DNA of 64,000 bases, from positions 1 through 64,000 of the forward strand of contig CAUEYX010000011.1 of NCBI GenBank assembly GCA_959022495.1, in the 5' to 3' direction. This document shows, in pieces, positions 54,854 to 63,444 of the stretch. Under the pieces are notes generated by a model. That model saw only the letters and a program-made list of their open reading frames with translations. It searched no databases and was not told where the DNA came from. The position numbers and the translations under genes are program-made. How positions within the stretch are numbered: the stretch's first letter is position 1; the number at the start of each line of letters is the position of its first letter. The stretch comes from an uncultured Lachnospiraceae bacterium. Its GTDB lineage: Bacteria; Bacillota; Clostridia; Lachnospirales; Lachnospiraceae.

Positions 54854-56026
54854 CCCGTTTTTATATTTCTGAATGACATGCTGGATTCTCTCATTCGGGT
54901 TCAGGATGGAGCTGATAGAACCATCGTGATTTAAGGTGTCAATAATGAGCGCGATATATTTGCTCATATCACAGCTGATGTAATACGGTTTAGAGAGGAG
55001 CTCCGGTGTCTGGTAAATCAGGTTTGTGGTGAGGATGCCGCTGATAATGCCGTCCTCATATGCCTTGTCGAACTTCTCCATACCGTTTGTAAACAGACCG
55101 AATGTAGCGGCCGCGAAGATCCTCTTCGCTTTTCTGCGCTTCAGTTCCGCGGCGACATCCAGGATGCTGTCCCCGGAAGAGATCATATCGTCAATAATAA
55201 TGACATCCTTGCCTTCTACGGAAGTGCCGAGGAATTCATGTGCCACGATGGGATTGCGTCCGTTTACAATACGGGTGTAGTCGCGGCGTTTATAGAACAT
55301 TCCCATATCAAGGCCGAGGACGTTGGCCAGGTAGATCGCGCGGTTCGTCGCGCCTTCATCCGGGCTGATTGCCATCATGTGTTCGCTGTCAATCTTAAGA
55401 TCCTTTACCGTGCGGAGCAGGCCTTTGACGAACTGGTACGTGGGGGAGACCGTCTCAAATCCGCTTAATGGGATTGCGTTCTGTACCCTGGGGTCGTGGG
55501 CGTCAAAGGTGATGATATTCTCAACGCCCATCCGTACAAGCTCCTGAAGCGCAAGGGCGCAGTCCAGGGATTCGCGGGAACTTCTCTTGTGCTGACGGCT
55601 TTCATACAGGAAAGGCATGATGACGTTGAGGCGTCGGCCCTTGCCCCCTACAGCGGCGATGACTCTCTTCAGGTTCTGGAAATGATCGTCCGGGGACATG
55701 TGGTTCGTCCTGCCTGTAAGGGAATAAGTGACGCTGTAGTTACATACATCCACCATCAGGTAAAGATCTTTTCCGCGGACAGATTCGCCGAGGATTCCCT
55801 TTGCTTCGCCGGAACCAAAGCGCGGCACGCGGGCGTCAATGAGATAGGTATCTTTCTCATATCCGGCAAATGCAATATCGTCCCGGTATTCGTTGCCGCT
55901 CTCGTGGCGCCATTTTACAAGATAGTCGTCAACTTTTTTTCCCAGCTCCTCACAGCCGGTCAGTGAGATGAGCCCAAGGCTTCCTACCGGAATGTTTTCT
56001 AAGATTCGTTCTGTTCGGCGTAACAT
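54842..56026 (-). CDS. prs: Ribose-phosphate pyrophosphokinase, long Clostridia form
   Basis: A 394-residue PRPP synthase from ATG 56026, seven bases after GGGAGG; a TTG three bases earlier is less likely. The ATP region contains MPFLYESRQHKRSSRESL, and the PRPP/ribose-phosphate loop is VIIIDDMISSGDS. It makes PRPP from ribose 5-phosphate and ATP for nucleotide, histidine and tryptophan synthesis. It is about 75 residues longer than the classical 315-residue form, with extra sequence at the N-terminus and in the middle, as in several Clostridia. Its ATG overlaps the dnaI stop (TGATG). Confidence 0.92.
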   Translation of the reverse strand: MLRRTERILENIPVGSLGLISLTGCEELGKKVDDYLVKWRHESGNEYRDDIAFAGYEKDTYLIDARVPRFGSGEAKGILGESVRGKDLYLMVDVCNYSVTYSLTGRTNHMSPDDHFQNLKRVIAAVGGKGRRLNVIMPFLYESRQHKRSSRESLDCALALQELVRMGVENIITFDAHDPRVQNAIPLSGFETVSPTYQFVKGLLRTVKDLKIDSEHMMAISPDEGATNRAIYLANVLGLDMGMFYKRRDYTRIVNGRNPIVAHEFLGTSVEGKDVIIIDDMISSGDSILDVAAELKRRKAKRIFAAATFGLFTNGMEKFDKAYEDGIISGILTTNLIYQTPELLSKPYYISCDMSKYIALIIDTLNHDGSISSILNPNERIQHVIQKYKNGEPV

Positions 56027-57024
56027 CAATGTTCCTCCCTGTGTTTTAACTTTTTCTTGATACGTATATCATCACCGATGATCTTCAACAAAGCGTAACT
56101 GCTGGTAATCCTGGAAAATGACCGCTCTGTGTAGAGATCCGCGATGGATTCCAAAGATAAGTTTGTTGAGATAATCGTTGACTTTCTATGTAACAGCCTT
56201 TCATTGATGCAGGAGAAAAACTGCGCGGAAATGAAGGCGTTCGTGTATTCGCTCCCCAGATCGTCAATGATCAGGAGATCGCAGTTGTAAATGTACTCAT
56301 TCCTATTTTTAGCGTCCACATCACCGCGGTCAAATTTTGACTGGGACAGAGCGCTGAAAAGCTGGGGCGCTGAAAAGTAGAGTACAGAAAATTCGCGGTT
56401 CATAATCTCCCGCGCAATGCATGTGGACAGGTAAGTCTTTCCGACTCCCACGCTGCCGTAGAAAAATAGATTCTGAAACTCTCTGCCAAAGGTATCGATA
56501 AAGCGGCGGCAGATCTTCAGCGTGTCCTGCATCATCGCGCGGGCGCTGCGCCCGGTTGTTTTATCATAAAGGGTAGACGAGTAAAAATCAAGACTGAAGT
56601 TGTCAAAAGATGCCTCTGTTGGGAATTCCCGGATATTGGACTGCTCATACAGAAGCTGGATAACCGCCTTTTTGAAACAATGGCATTTCTGACTGCCGAT
56701 ATACCCGGTGTCTCTGCAGTCCGGACAGTCATAGACCGGTTCCAGATAGTCCTCCGAGAATCCTGCGGAGACGAGCAGATCCTTCTTGCTGCCGCGAAGA
56801 ATCTCCAGCTCCTCCTTCAGGGAGTCAAGCGCATGGCTGTCTCCGTTTAACAGTTTCTTTCCGTACTGTACGGAGAGGATGGATATGGATTCGTCCAGAG
56901 ATTTGAACTCGGGAAGCTTTCTGTATACTTCCTCATAGCGGGCAGTCTGGATATCATGGTTCTTAAGCTGCCGCTGTTCATATTCCCGCATAATCGCGTA
57001 GTATTGTGAATTTTTCAGTGCCAT
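56026..57024 (-). CDS. dnaI: Primosomal helicase loader, DnaI/DnaC family AAA+ ATPase
   Basis: A 332-residue protein. The N-terminal helical part (about 1-90) is followed by a Cys cluster (CPDCRDTGYI and CHCF) like the zinc site of DnaI. The AAA+ domain has Walker A GSVGVGKT, Walker B LLIIDDLGSEY and a sensor-1 STNLS. It loads the replicative helicase onto DNA. It follows dnaD by 13 bases and overlaps prs by one base, forming a replication-linked operon. Confidence 0.92.
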   Translation of the reverse strand: MALKNSQYYAIMREYEQRQLKNHDIQTARYEEVYRKLPEFKSLDESISILSVQYGKKLLNGDSHALDSLKEELEILRGSKKDLLVSAGFSEDYLEPVYDCPDCRDTGYIGSQKCHCFKKAVIQLLYEQSNIREFPTEASFDNFSLDFYSSTLYDKTTGRSARAMMQDTLKICRRFIDTFGREFQNLFFYGSVGVGKTYLSTCIAREIMNREFSVLYFSAPQLFSALSQSKFDRGDVDAKNRNEYIYNCDLLIIDDLGSEYTNAFISAQFFSCINERLLHRKSTIISTNLSLESIADLYTERSFSRITSSYALLKIIGDDIRIKKKLKHREEH

Positions 57025-57037
57025 GGGATGACTCCTT

Positions 57038-58090
57038 CTAATTACTGTTCAATAACTGCTCTTCAAGAGATTCCATATCATAGCTGCGCCGCTCGAAGTT
57101 GTTCAGGTTCCGGGACGCGGTCCTGGGTTTATTTGAGCTTCTGCCGGCTGTGCGTTCTTTTTTGTATTCCTCATCCAGGGACGCCACCTCTTTCAGGTGG
57201 CGGATATTTTTGCCGTGCCATTTTGTCAGAATCGAGTCCGCGTACTCAAAGCTGGGCTGGTGAGTGGCGGCAATCGTGCGGCGGCACGCCTCTTCTATGA
57301 TATCAAGCGAAAAGGCGTATTCTTCTGCCCACTTTCTGATATATGCCAGCTCTGAGGATGCCGGTCCCCGGTTTTTAATGCCGAACGCATTGAGCACGGT
57401 GTAGCAGTTCTTATTATAAAGGGCAGACTGTTCCTTTGCCTGGGAAATGGTTTCAATACCTTCTTCCACCCAAGAGAACGCGACTTTGCGGATATAGTGC
57501 ATGCACTTATGTCCGTTCTCCACGCAGGACTCGATCAGATACTCAATCAGATCCGCCGACATATGAAGGGTATCGTAAAAATAAGTGATGGTCTCCATCT
57601 CTGAGTGGGTTAAGGTTTTACCCAGGTACTGCTCCGCGATAAAGAGAAGGGATTTGATTTCCTTCTGGGCGCGGAAGCTGTCGATGGGAACAGCCTTGGC
57701 AGGCTGCGGTTCTTTCCTGCCGGCATGGGTCTGAGCATGAGTGGATGCCGGTTCGGAGGACTGGACTGCGGAAGGAGCCGCCATGCCTGAATGGGACGTC
57801 TTCTGAAGTTCCAGTGCGGTGATCCTCCCGTCTGAGTCCCGCTCCGCGCGCAGAAGCCCTTTTTTCTCCCAGTAGCGGAACGCCCTGAGGATATCTTTTT
57901 CTGTGTTATTCAGGCAGTCCGCGATCGTTGTAAGTGTCAGGGTTGAACAGGGGTCGTCCAAGTGCCGCAGAAGGAATAAATATACCTTCACAAACTCACC
58001 ATTCGCATCAATCATGTAGTTGTCTATAAAATCATTGGGCAGCAGTGTCGCATTGGTCTGAAATTTGTTTTTAAGTGTTAATGTCTTCAT
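57038..58090 (-). CDS. dnaD: DnaD domain replication initiation protein
   Basis: ATG 58090 gives 350 residues beginning MKTLTLKNKFQTNATLLPNDFID (in two parts), a typical start; an upstream extension to 58189 has no ribosome binding site. The N-terminal winged helix (about 20-100) is followed by a low-complexity linker (115-155) and DnaB_2/DnaD-type helical domains (about 165-305) with HQPSFEYADSILTKWHGKNI. DnaD-family proteins remodel origin DNA and bring DnaI and helicase to it. The pairing with dnaI supports this. Confidence 0.9.
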   Translation of the reverse strand: MKTLTLKNKFQTNATLLPNDFIDNYMIDANGEFVKVYLFLLRHLDDPCSTLTLTTIADCLNNTEKDILRAFRYWEKKGLLRAERDSDGRITALELQKTSHSGMAAPSAVQSSEPASTHAQTHAGRKEPQPAKAVPIDSFRAQKEIKSLLFIAEQYLGKTLTHSEMETITYFYDTLHMSADLIEYLIESCVENGHKCMHYIRKVAFSWVEEGIETISQAKEQSALYNKNCYTVLNAFGIKNRGPASSELAYIRKWAEEYAFSLDIIEEACRRTIAATHQPSFEYADSILTKWHGKNIRHLKEVASLDEEYKKERTAGRSSNKPRTASRNLNNFERRSYDMESLEEQLLNSN

Positions 58091-58274
58091 ATAATATCCC
58101 GTCCCGCCTTTTTCATTCGCTTTCGTAAAGTGTAAAATAGAAAGCGGACGTATGGCGTTCCGCTTTCTTCTTACTTCCAGAAAACACATCCCCTGTATTT
58201 CCTGTTGTCATGAATAATATATCATCTTCTGCCCGGGGCTAAAAGTATTTTTTCGTTGGTAAGTCCCGGTTTTT

Positions 58275-58306
58275 TGTGGATAACTATGTGCAGAAAGTGT
58301 GGATAA
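58275..58306. promoter_or_regulatory. Pair of DnaA boxes upstream of dnaD-dnaI
   Basis: TGTGGATAA occurs at 58275-58283 and 58298-58306, both exact complements of the DnaA box TTATCCACA, in the same orientation 23 bases apart. They lie about 185-215 bases before dnaD in the 369-base gap after murC. The gap also holds a hairpin, ATCTTAAG-GCCG-CTTAAGAT (58354-58373), possibly a weak murC terminator. Confidence 0.75.
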
Positions 58307-58459
58307 CTCCCGGAGCCTTTATTTTCAGGGGGCTTGGGACATCCTGAGGACGAATCTTAAGGCCGCTTAAGATCTGCCCGATACAGTGGACAGATGGGGT
58401 ACAGGAATCATATCCTGGAGAATGCGCGTCCGACGGGAAGCACATCCCCGCGCAGAGGA

Positions 58460-59836
58460 TCAGCGGAGCAGATCCTCGCCCACTTTCACCACATCCCCGG
58501 CGCCCATTGTGATGAGCAGGTCCCCGGGGCGGCAGTTCTCCTTTAAAAAAGCCTCGATCTGTTCAAAGCTGGGGAAATAGTGTGTGTCCGTGCCCAGTTT
58601 TGCCGTTTCCTCCGCCAGGTCAGCGGAGGAGATGCCCAGTGTGTCTGTCTCTCTTGCCGCGTAGATATCCGCCAGCACCAGATGGTCTGTGTGGGAGAGC
58701 GCCTCAGCAAACTCATGGAAAAATGCTTTGGTACGGGTGTAAGTATGGGGCTGGAATACACACCACACACGGTTGTGCGGTGAATGCTGCGCGGCCTTAA
58801 GTGTGGCTTCAATCTCTGTGGGGTGGTGCGCGTAATCGTCCACCACGGTCACTCCGTTGAACTCACCTTTATATTCAAAACGCCGGTCCGTACCGGTGAA
58901 GGAAAGCAGGCCTTTCTTTGTCACGTCTCCCGGAATGTCAAGCAGATCCGCGACAGCGATGGCAGAGAGCGCATTTGACACGTTGTGGTCCCCCGTTACG
59001 GAGAGTCGGATGTGATCTGTCTTTTCCCCGTGAAGGATCAGGTCGAAGGCGACATGCCCGTTCTCGTCGTAGGAAAGATTGTCCGCGCTGTAATCAAAAT
59101 CGCTGGAGGAACCGTATGTCACCACATTGCAGGAGAGACCGCGGTATATCTCGGGGTAATCCTCGATATCGCCGTTGATGACCAGGGTGCCGTCATCCGG
59201 AAGAAGGGCGGCAAACTGATGGAAGGAGTGACGGATATCTTCCAGGTCTTTGAAGAAATCCAGGTGGTCTTCTTCTATATTTAAGATCACGCTGATTTTC
59301 GGGAAGAAATGAAGGAAACTGTTTGTATATTCGCACGCTTCGGTGATGAATGTCCCGGAGCTGCCCACCCGGATGTTTCCCCCGATTGCCTTCAGGATGC
59401 CTCCCACAGAGATGGTGGGGTCTAAATTCCCCTCCAGCAGGATGTGGGAGATCATGGAAGTGGTGGTCGTCTTCCCGTGGGTCCCGGATACAGCGATTGG
59501 TGTATCATAGTTCTGCATGAGCTGCCCTAAGAGTTCTGCCCGGGTCAGCATGGGGATCTTCTGAGCCACTGCCTCAATCAGCTCCGGGTTGCCGCGGCTG
59601 ATTGCCGCTGTATAGACGACGCAGCCGATGCCCGGCGTGATATTTCCTGCCTTCTGGCCATAGATGATGTGCGCGCCTTCTGACGCAAGCTTTTTTGTCA
59701 GGGGAGACTCTTTTGTGTCAGAGCCGGATACCGTGAAGCCCTCCTTGAGCAGGATCTCTGCCAGCCCGCTCATGCTGATGCCTCCGATTCCGATAAAATG
59801 AATGTGGATCGGGTGTTTAAAATCGATCTTATACAT
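58460..59836 (-). CDS. murC: UDP-N-acetylmuramate--L-alanine ligase
   Basis: A 458-residue Mur ligase from ATG 59836 (GAGGAA upstream). The N-terminal Rossmann domain binds UDP-MurNAc (IHFIGIGGISMSGLAEIL). The central ATP-binding domain has GTHGKTTTTSMI and NIEEDHLDFF, and the C-terminal domain contains VDDYAHHPTEI. It adds L-alanine in the first amino-acid step of peptidoglycan synthesis. Length and motifs are normal. Confidence 0.96.
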   Translation of the reverse strand: MYKIDFKHPIHIHFIGIGGISMSGLAEILLKEGFTVSGSDTKESPLTKKLASEGAHIIYGQKAGNITPGIGCVVYTAAISRGNPELIEAVAQKIPMLTRAELLGQLMQNYDTPIAVSGTHGKTTTTSMISHILLEGNLDPTISVGGILKAIGGNIRVGSSGTFITEACEYTNSFLHFFPKISVILNIEEDHLDFFKDLEDIRHSFHQFAALLPDDGTLVINGDIEDYPEIYRGLSCNVVTYGSSSDFDYSADNLSYDENGHVAFDLILHGEKTDHIRLSVTGDHNVSNALSAIAVADLLDIPGDVTKKGLLSFTGTDRRFEYKGEFNGVTVVDDYAHHPTEIEATLKAAQHSPHNRVWCVFQPHTYTRTKAFFHEFAEALSHTDHLVLADIYAARETDTLGISSADLAEETAKLGTDTHYFPSFEQIEAFLKENCRPGDLLITMGAGDVVKVGEDLLR

Positions 59837-59903
59837 GTAGATTCCTCTTCTCTTTATTTTCTGAACTTTCAATTTTCAGTCATAAATTCTTATGATCTAC
59901 TAT

Positions 59904-59931
59904 ATTATACTATATATGATAAAAATTAAAA
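59904..59931 (-). promoter_or_regulatory. Promoter of murC
   Basis: On the minus strand TATAAT (59909-59904) with a weak TTTTAA about 16 bases upstream. It is divergent from the glgC promoter in the same AT-rich gap. Confidence 0.5.
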
Positions 59932-59996
59932 GCAGTTCTTTTTATGCAAAATCAATAAAAAGATTTAAAATAACAAGAAAAAATTGTAAATTATTA

Positions 59997-60024
59997 TTGG
60001 CTAAAGATAAATATATGGTATAAT
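59997..60024 (+). promoter_or_regulatory. Promoter of glgC-glgD
   Basis: TTGGCT (59997-60002), 16 bases ending in TGG, then TATAAT (60019-60024). The start codon is 32 bases downstream behind GAGGTG. Confidence 0.75.
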
Positions 60025-60055
60025 AATTACATCTAACTAGAAATGAGGTGACGCA

Positions 60056-61330
60056 ATGTTCAAAAAGGAAATGATTGCCATGCTGCTGGCGGGCGGACAG
60101 GGCAGTCGACTGGGGGTCCTTACAGCAAAGGTTGCAAAGCCTGCCGTTGCATTTGGCGGTAAGTATCGGATCATTGATTTCCCGCTGAGTAACTGTATTA
60201 ATTCGGGAATCGACACTGTAGGCGTGCTGACTCAGTATCAGCCGCTGCGTCTTAACACGCACATCGGGATCGGTATCCCGTGGGATCTGGACAGAAACGT
60301 CGGAGGAGTATCTATTCTGCCGCCCTATGAGAAAAGCTCGAACAGCGAGTGGTATACAGGGACAGCGAACGCGATCTACCAGAATCTGAATTACATGGAG
60401 ACATACAATCCGGATTATGTACTGATTCTGTCCGGGGATCATATTTATAAGATGGATTACGAGGTCATGCTTGATTTTCACAAGGCGAACAAGGCGGATG
60501 TCACCATCGCCGCGATGCCTGTGCCGATCGAAGAGGCCAGCAGATTCGGAATTGTCGTGACAGACAGCGACAGCCGGATCAAAGAGTTTGAGGAAAAGCC
60601 GGAGAAGCCCAGCAGCAACCTGGCATCCATGGGAATCTACATCTTCAGCTGGCCGGTGCTCAGAGAGGCGCTGATTAAGCTGAAAGACCAGCCCAACTGT
60701 GATTTCGGCAAACACATTATCCCCTACTGTCATGAAAAAGGGGACAGGCTGTTTGCCTATGAGTACAACGGGTACTGGAAGGACGTGGGAACCCTGAGTT
60801 CTTACTGGGAAGCAAATATGGAGCTGATTGACATTATCCCGGAATTTAATCTGTATGAAGAATTCTGGAAGATCTATACAAACAGCGCGAGCATCCCGCC
60901 GCAGTATATTTCCGAGCAGGGTGTGGTGGACCGCTGTATCATCAGCAACGGATCTGAGATTTACGGCGAAGTGCACAGCTCTGTGCTGGGCAGCGGCGTG
61001 ACGGTCGGCAGAGGAAGCGTGGTGCGGGATTCCATTATCATGCAGGGAGTTACAATTGGAGACAACTGCGTGATTGAGAAGGCGATCATTGCCGAGGATA
61101 CTGTGATCGGGAGCGGAACGGTGATTGGCATTGGAAGTGAGGCACCCAATAAGACAAAGCCGAATATTTACAGCGGCGGGCTGGCAACTATCGGAGAGAA
61201 CTCCGTGATCCCTCCGGGCGTACAGATCGGCAGGAATACCGCCATCAGCGGAGTGACCTCCATCGAAGACTATCCGAACGGAGTGATGGAGAGCGGCGAG
61301 ACTTTGATAAAGGCAGGTGACAGAGTATGA
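60056..61330 (+). CDS. glgC: Glucose-1-phosphate adenylyltransferase, catalytic subunit
   Basis: A 424-residue ADP-glucose pyrophosphorylase. It has the N-terminal nucleotide-binding AMLLAGGQGSRLGVLT, the substrate segments GTANAIYQN and LSGDHIYKMDY, FEEKP, and a C-terminal left-handed beta helix (from about 290). It makes ADP-glucose for glycogen synthesis. The stop overlaps the glgD start (ATGA), fitting a GlgC-GlgD heteromeric enzyme as in Bacillus-type systems. Confidence 0.95.
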   Translation: MFKKEMIAMLLAGGQGSRLGVLTAKVAKPAVAFGGKYRIIDFPLSNCINSGIDTVGVLTQYQPLRLNTHIGIGIPWDLDRNVGGVSILPPYEKSSNSEWYTGTANAIYQNLNYMETYNPDYVLILSGDHIYKMDYEVMLDFHKANKADVTIAAMPVPIEEASRFGIVVTDSDSRIKEFEEKPEKPSSNLASMGIYIFSWPVLREALIKLKDQPNCDFGKHIIPYCHEKGDRLFAYEYNGYWKDVGTLSSYWEANMELIDIIPEFNLYEEFWKIYTNSASIPPQYISEQGVVDRCIISNGSEIYGEVHSSVLGSGVTVGRGSVVRDSIIMQGVTIGDNCVIEKAIIAEDTVIGSGTVIGIGSEAPNKTKPNIYSGGLATIGENSVIPPGVQIGRNTAISGVTSIEDYPNGVMESGETLIKAGDRV

Positions 61331-62445
61331 GAGCAGTAGGAATTATCCTGGCAGGCGGGAACAACCGGAAGATGCACGAGTTGACAGCAAAGCGCGCTGT
61401 GGCAGCGATGCCCATTGCGGGGAGCTACCGGGCGATTGATTTCGCGCTCAGCAACATGACGAATTCTCATATTCAGAAAGTCGCAGTGCTGACGCAGTAC
61501 AACGCAAGATCCCTGAACGAGCATCTGAACTCATCAAAATGGTGGGATTTCGGAAGGAAGCAGGGCGGACTGTATGTATTTACCCCCACCATTACTGCTG
61601 ACAACGGCTATTGGTACAGAGGGACGGCGGACGCAATATACCAGAATCTGGATTTCTTAAGAAAATGTCATGAGCCGTACGTGATCCTCACTTCTGGTGA
61701 CGCGGTGTACAAGCTGGATTACAATAAGGTGCTGGAGTATCATATCGCGAAGAAAGCGGATATTACAGTGGTATGCAAAGAACTGGGACCGGATGAGGAC
61801 GCGACCCGCTTCGGAACGATCCGCATGAATGAGAATTCAAGGATCGAGGAGTTTGAGGAGAAACCGATGGTGGCACACTCCCAGACCGTATCCACCGGGA
61901 TCTATGTGATCCGCAGAAGACAGCTCATTGATCTGATCGAGCACTGCGCGGAGGAGGAGAGACATGATTTTGTAACCGATATTCTGATCAGGTACAAGAA
62001 CCTGAAAAAGATCTATGGTTATAAAATAAACAGCTACTGGAACAACATTTCAACAGTGGATGCATATTATCAGACCAATATGGACTTCCTGAAACCGGAA
62101 GTGAGGAATTATTTCTTCAGGGAGCTTCCGGCAGTCTACTCCAAGGTGAGCGACCAGCCCCCGGCAAAATACAATCCGGGCGCGGTGGTGAAGAACAGCC
62201 TTGTGGGAAGCGGGAGCATTATCAACGGTACGATAGAGAATTCGGTCATCTTTAAGAAAGTCTTTGTCGGGAACAACTGTGTGATTAAGAATTCCATTAT
62301 CCTGAATGATGTGTACCTTGGTGACAATACGTACATTGAGAACTGTATTGTGGAGAGCCGCGATACGATCAGGGCGAACACAAGGCACGTGGGGGAAAAT
62401 GGCGTCAAAGTAGTAGTAGAAAAAAATGAAAGATATGCATTATAG
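61327..62445 (+). CDS. glgD: Glucose-1-phosphate adenylyltransferase, GlgD regulatory subunit
   Basis: A 372-residue GlgC paralogue with a changed nucleotide loop (ILAGGNNRKMHELT in place of the catalytic GGxGxRLxxLT), which marks GlgD. It retains the fold, with GTADAIYQN, FEEKP and a C-terminal beta helix. In Gram-positive bacteria GlgD has little activity alone but raises that of GlgC. The genes overlap by four bases. Confidence 0.94.
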   Translation: MRAVGIILAGGNNRKMHELTAKRAVAAMPIAGSYRAIDFALSNMTNSHIQKVAVLTQYNARSLNEHLNSSKWWDFGRKQGGLYVFTPTITADNGYWYRGTADAIYQNLDFLRKCHEPYVILTSGDAVYKLDYNKVLEYHIAKKADITVVCKELGPDEDATRFGTIRMNENSRIEEFEEKPMVAHSQTVSTGIYVIRRRQLIDLIEHCAEEERHDFVTDILIRYKNLKKIYGYKINSYWNNISTVDAYYQTNMDFLKPEVRNYFFRELPAVYSKVSDQPPAKYNPGAVVKNSLVGSGSIINGTIENSVIFKKVFVGNNCVIKNSIILNDVYLGDNTYIENCIVESRDTIRANTRHVGENGVKVVVEKNERYAL

Positions 62446-62545
62446 ACTTACGGGGGATGAAGTAAGCAAAAGCCGGCAGGCAGCGCACAGCGGACTGTGG
62501 CCGCAGGCCCGCTGAAGATGCAGATGAGAAAGGAGAGCTGAGAGT

Positions 62546-62836
62546 ATGCAGATCACGGATGTACGCGTACGTAAAGTCGCAAAAGAGGGGAAATTAAAGG
62601 CGGTTGTATCCATTACAATCGATGAGGAATTTGTAGTACATGATATCAAAGTAATCGAGGGAGAGAAAGGTTTATTTATCGCCATGCCGAGCAAGAAATC
62701 GCTGGACGGCGAGTATCGGGATATCGCCCATCCGATCAATTCGGGGACAAGGGAGCGGATACAGTCAACGATATTGAAGAGATATGAAGAGTCGCTGGAT
62801 GAAGAAGAACCGGCGGCGATCATGGACGAGATGTAA
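62546..62836 (+). CDS. spoVG: Septation regulator SpoVG
   Basis: A 96-residue SpoVG from ATG 62546 behind AAAGGAGAG. It has MQITDVRVRK, FVVHDIKVIEGEKGLFIAMPSKK and the IAHPINSGTRERI segment in the C-terminal half. It binds nucleic acids and affects septum placement, sporulation and virulence traits in different Firmicutes. About 100 bases separate it from glgD, with no clear promoter seen. Its stop codon touches the left inverted end of the repeat-rich stretch that follows. Confidence 0.95.
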   Translation: MQITDVRVRKVAKEGKLKAVVSITIDEEFVVHDIKVIEGEKGLFIAMPSKKSLDGEYRDIAHPINSGTRERIQSTILKRYEESLDEEEPAAIMDEM

Positions 62837-63314
62837 ATCTGGATTTGTGGGGGAGACGAGTTTGAATGAATGGGTCCGAAAACAGCAGGATTATTTGAGG
62901 ACGTATTCGTGAAGAACAGGGGCGTGGATTTGGCTCCGGTTCCGCAATCCGGGAAAATCTAAAAGGCAGGAAGCACCTCCCCGCAGACAAATGTAGGATT
63001 TCGAAAGAAGGTGAGGAGGGCGTCTTATTGAAGATATCCGAAACTGCACCGGCCGTAGAGGTGACTTCGGAACAGTGCTTGGAAAAAGTAAAAATCAGAG
63101 GATATGCGTTAAGTTTGGCAATGGGATTGTCTGACCGAAGGGAGTTGCCCATTGCCAAACTTTGTATTTAGCATGTCCTCTGATTTTGTAGTTTTTCCTG
63201 CCCTGTGGAGCGGAGCCGAAGCCACGCACACCTGCGGCCCGAGCGAAAGCGGGCCTGCAAGGCATACCCATTCCCCGGCGGACACATCCCATGATCCCGG
63301 GCAGATCCAGATTT
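62835..63314. repeat. Repeat-rich non-coding stretch with long inverted repeat
   Basis: The ends carry AAATCTGGAT (62835-62844) and its complement (63305-63314). Inside, 63091-63125 and 63148-63187 form a long imperfect stem: AATCAGAGGA with ATGC, then AGTTTGGCAATGGG, with a five-base bulge and a loop of about 22 bases. The 608 bases between spoVG and the next gene hold no convincing conserved protein. A MITE-like or REP-type element, or a structured RNA, fits. Confidence 0.6.
63028..63171 (+). CDS. Possible 47-residue small protein inside the inverted-repeat stretch
   Basis: A TTG at 63028 follows GAGGAGG at a good distance and opens 47 codons ending at TAG 63169-63171. The predicted peptide contains VKIRGYALSLAMGLSDRR and ends LPIAKLCI. 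Its second half is encoded by the inverted repeat, so codon content is constrained by the stem. No family is recognised. It could be a real small gene carried by a repeat or chance. Confidence 0.25.
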   Translation: MKISETAPAVEVTSEQCLEKVKIRGYALSLAMGLSDRRELPIAKLCI

Positions 63315-63444
63315 GTTTTAGTATGGCAGATAGAAGAAATGTCAAAATCGTCCACAGGGAACTTCAAAATTGTGCATTTAGACAAAAAATCCAAAAGATT
63401 ATAATATATCTAACTATAAGTTACGAATGAGAGGAGGAACTGGT

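Noticed and set aside
58275..58306. Chromosomal origin of replication
   Set aside because: Only two DnaA boxes, no dnaA or dnaN next to them and no clear AT-rich unwinding region. A regulatory or titration site is the simpler reading.
63095..63394. Minus-strand 99-codon frame opposite the inverted-repeat stretch
   Set aside because: It is encoded across the inverted repeat and GC-rich spacer, has no ribosome binding site that stands out and no recognised family. It is more likely a by-product of the repeat.
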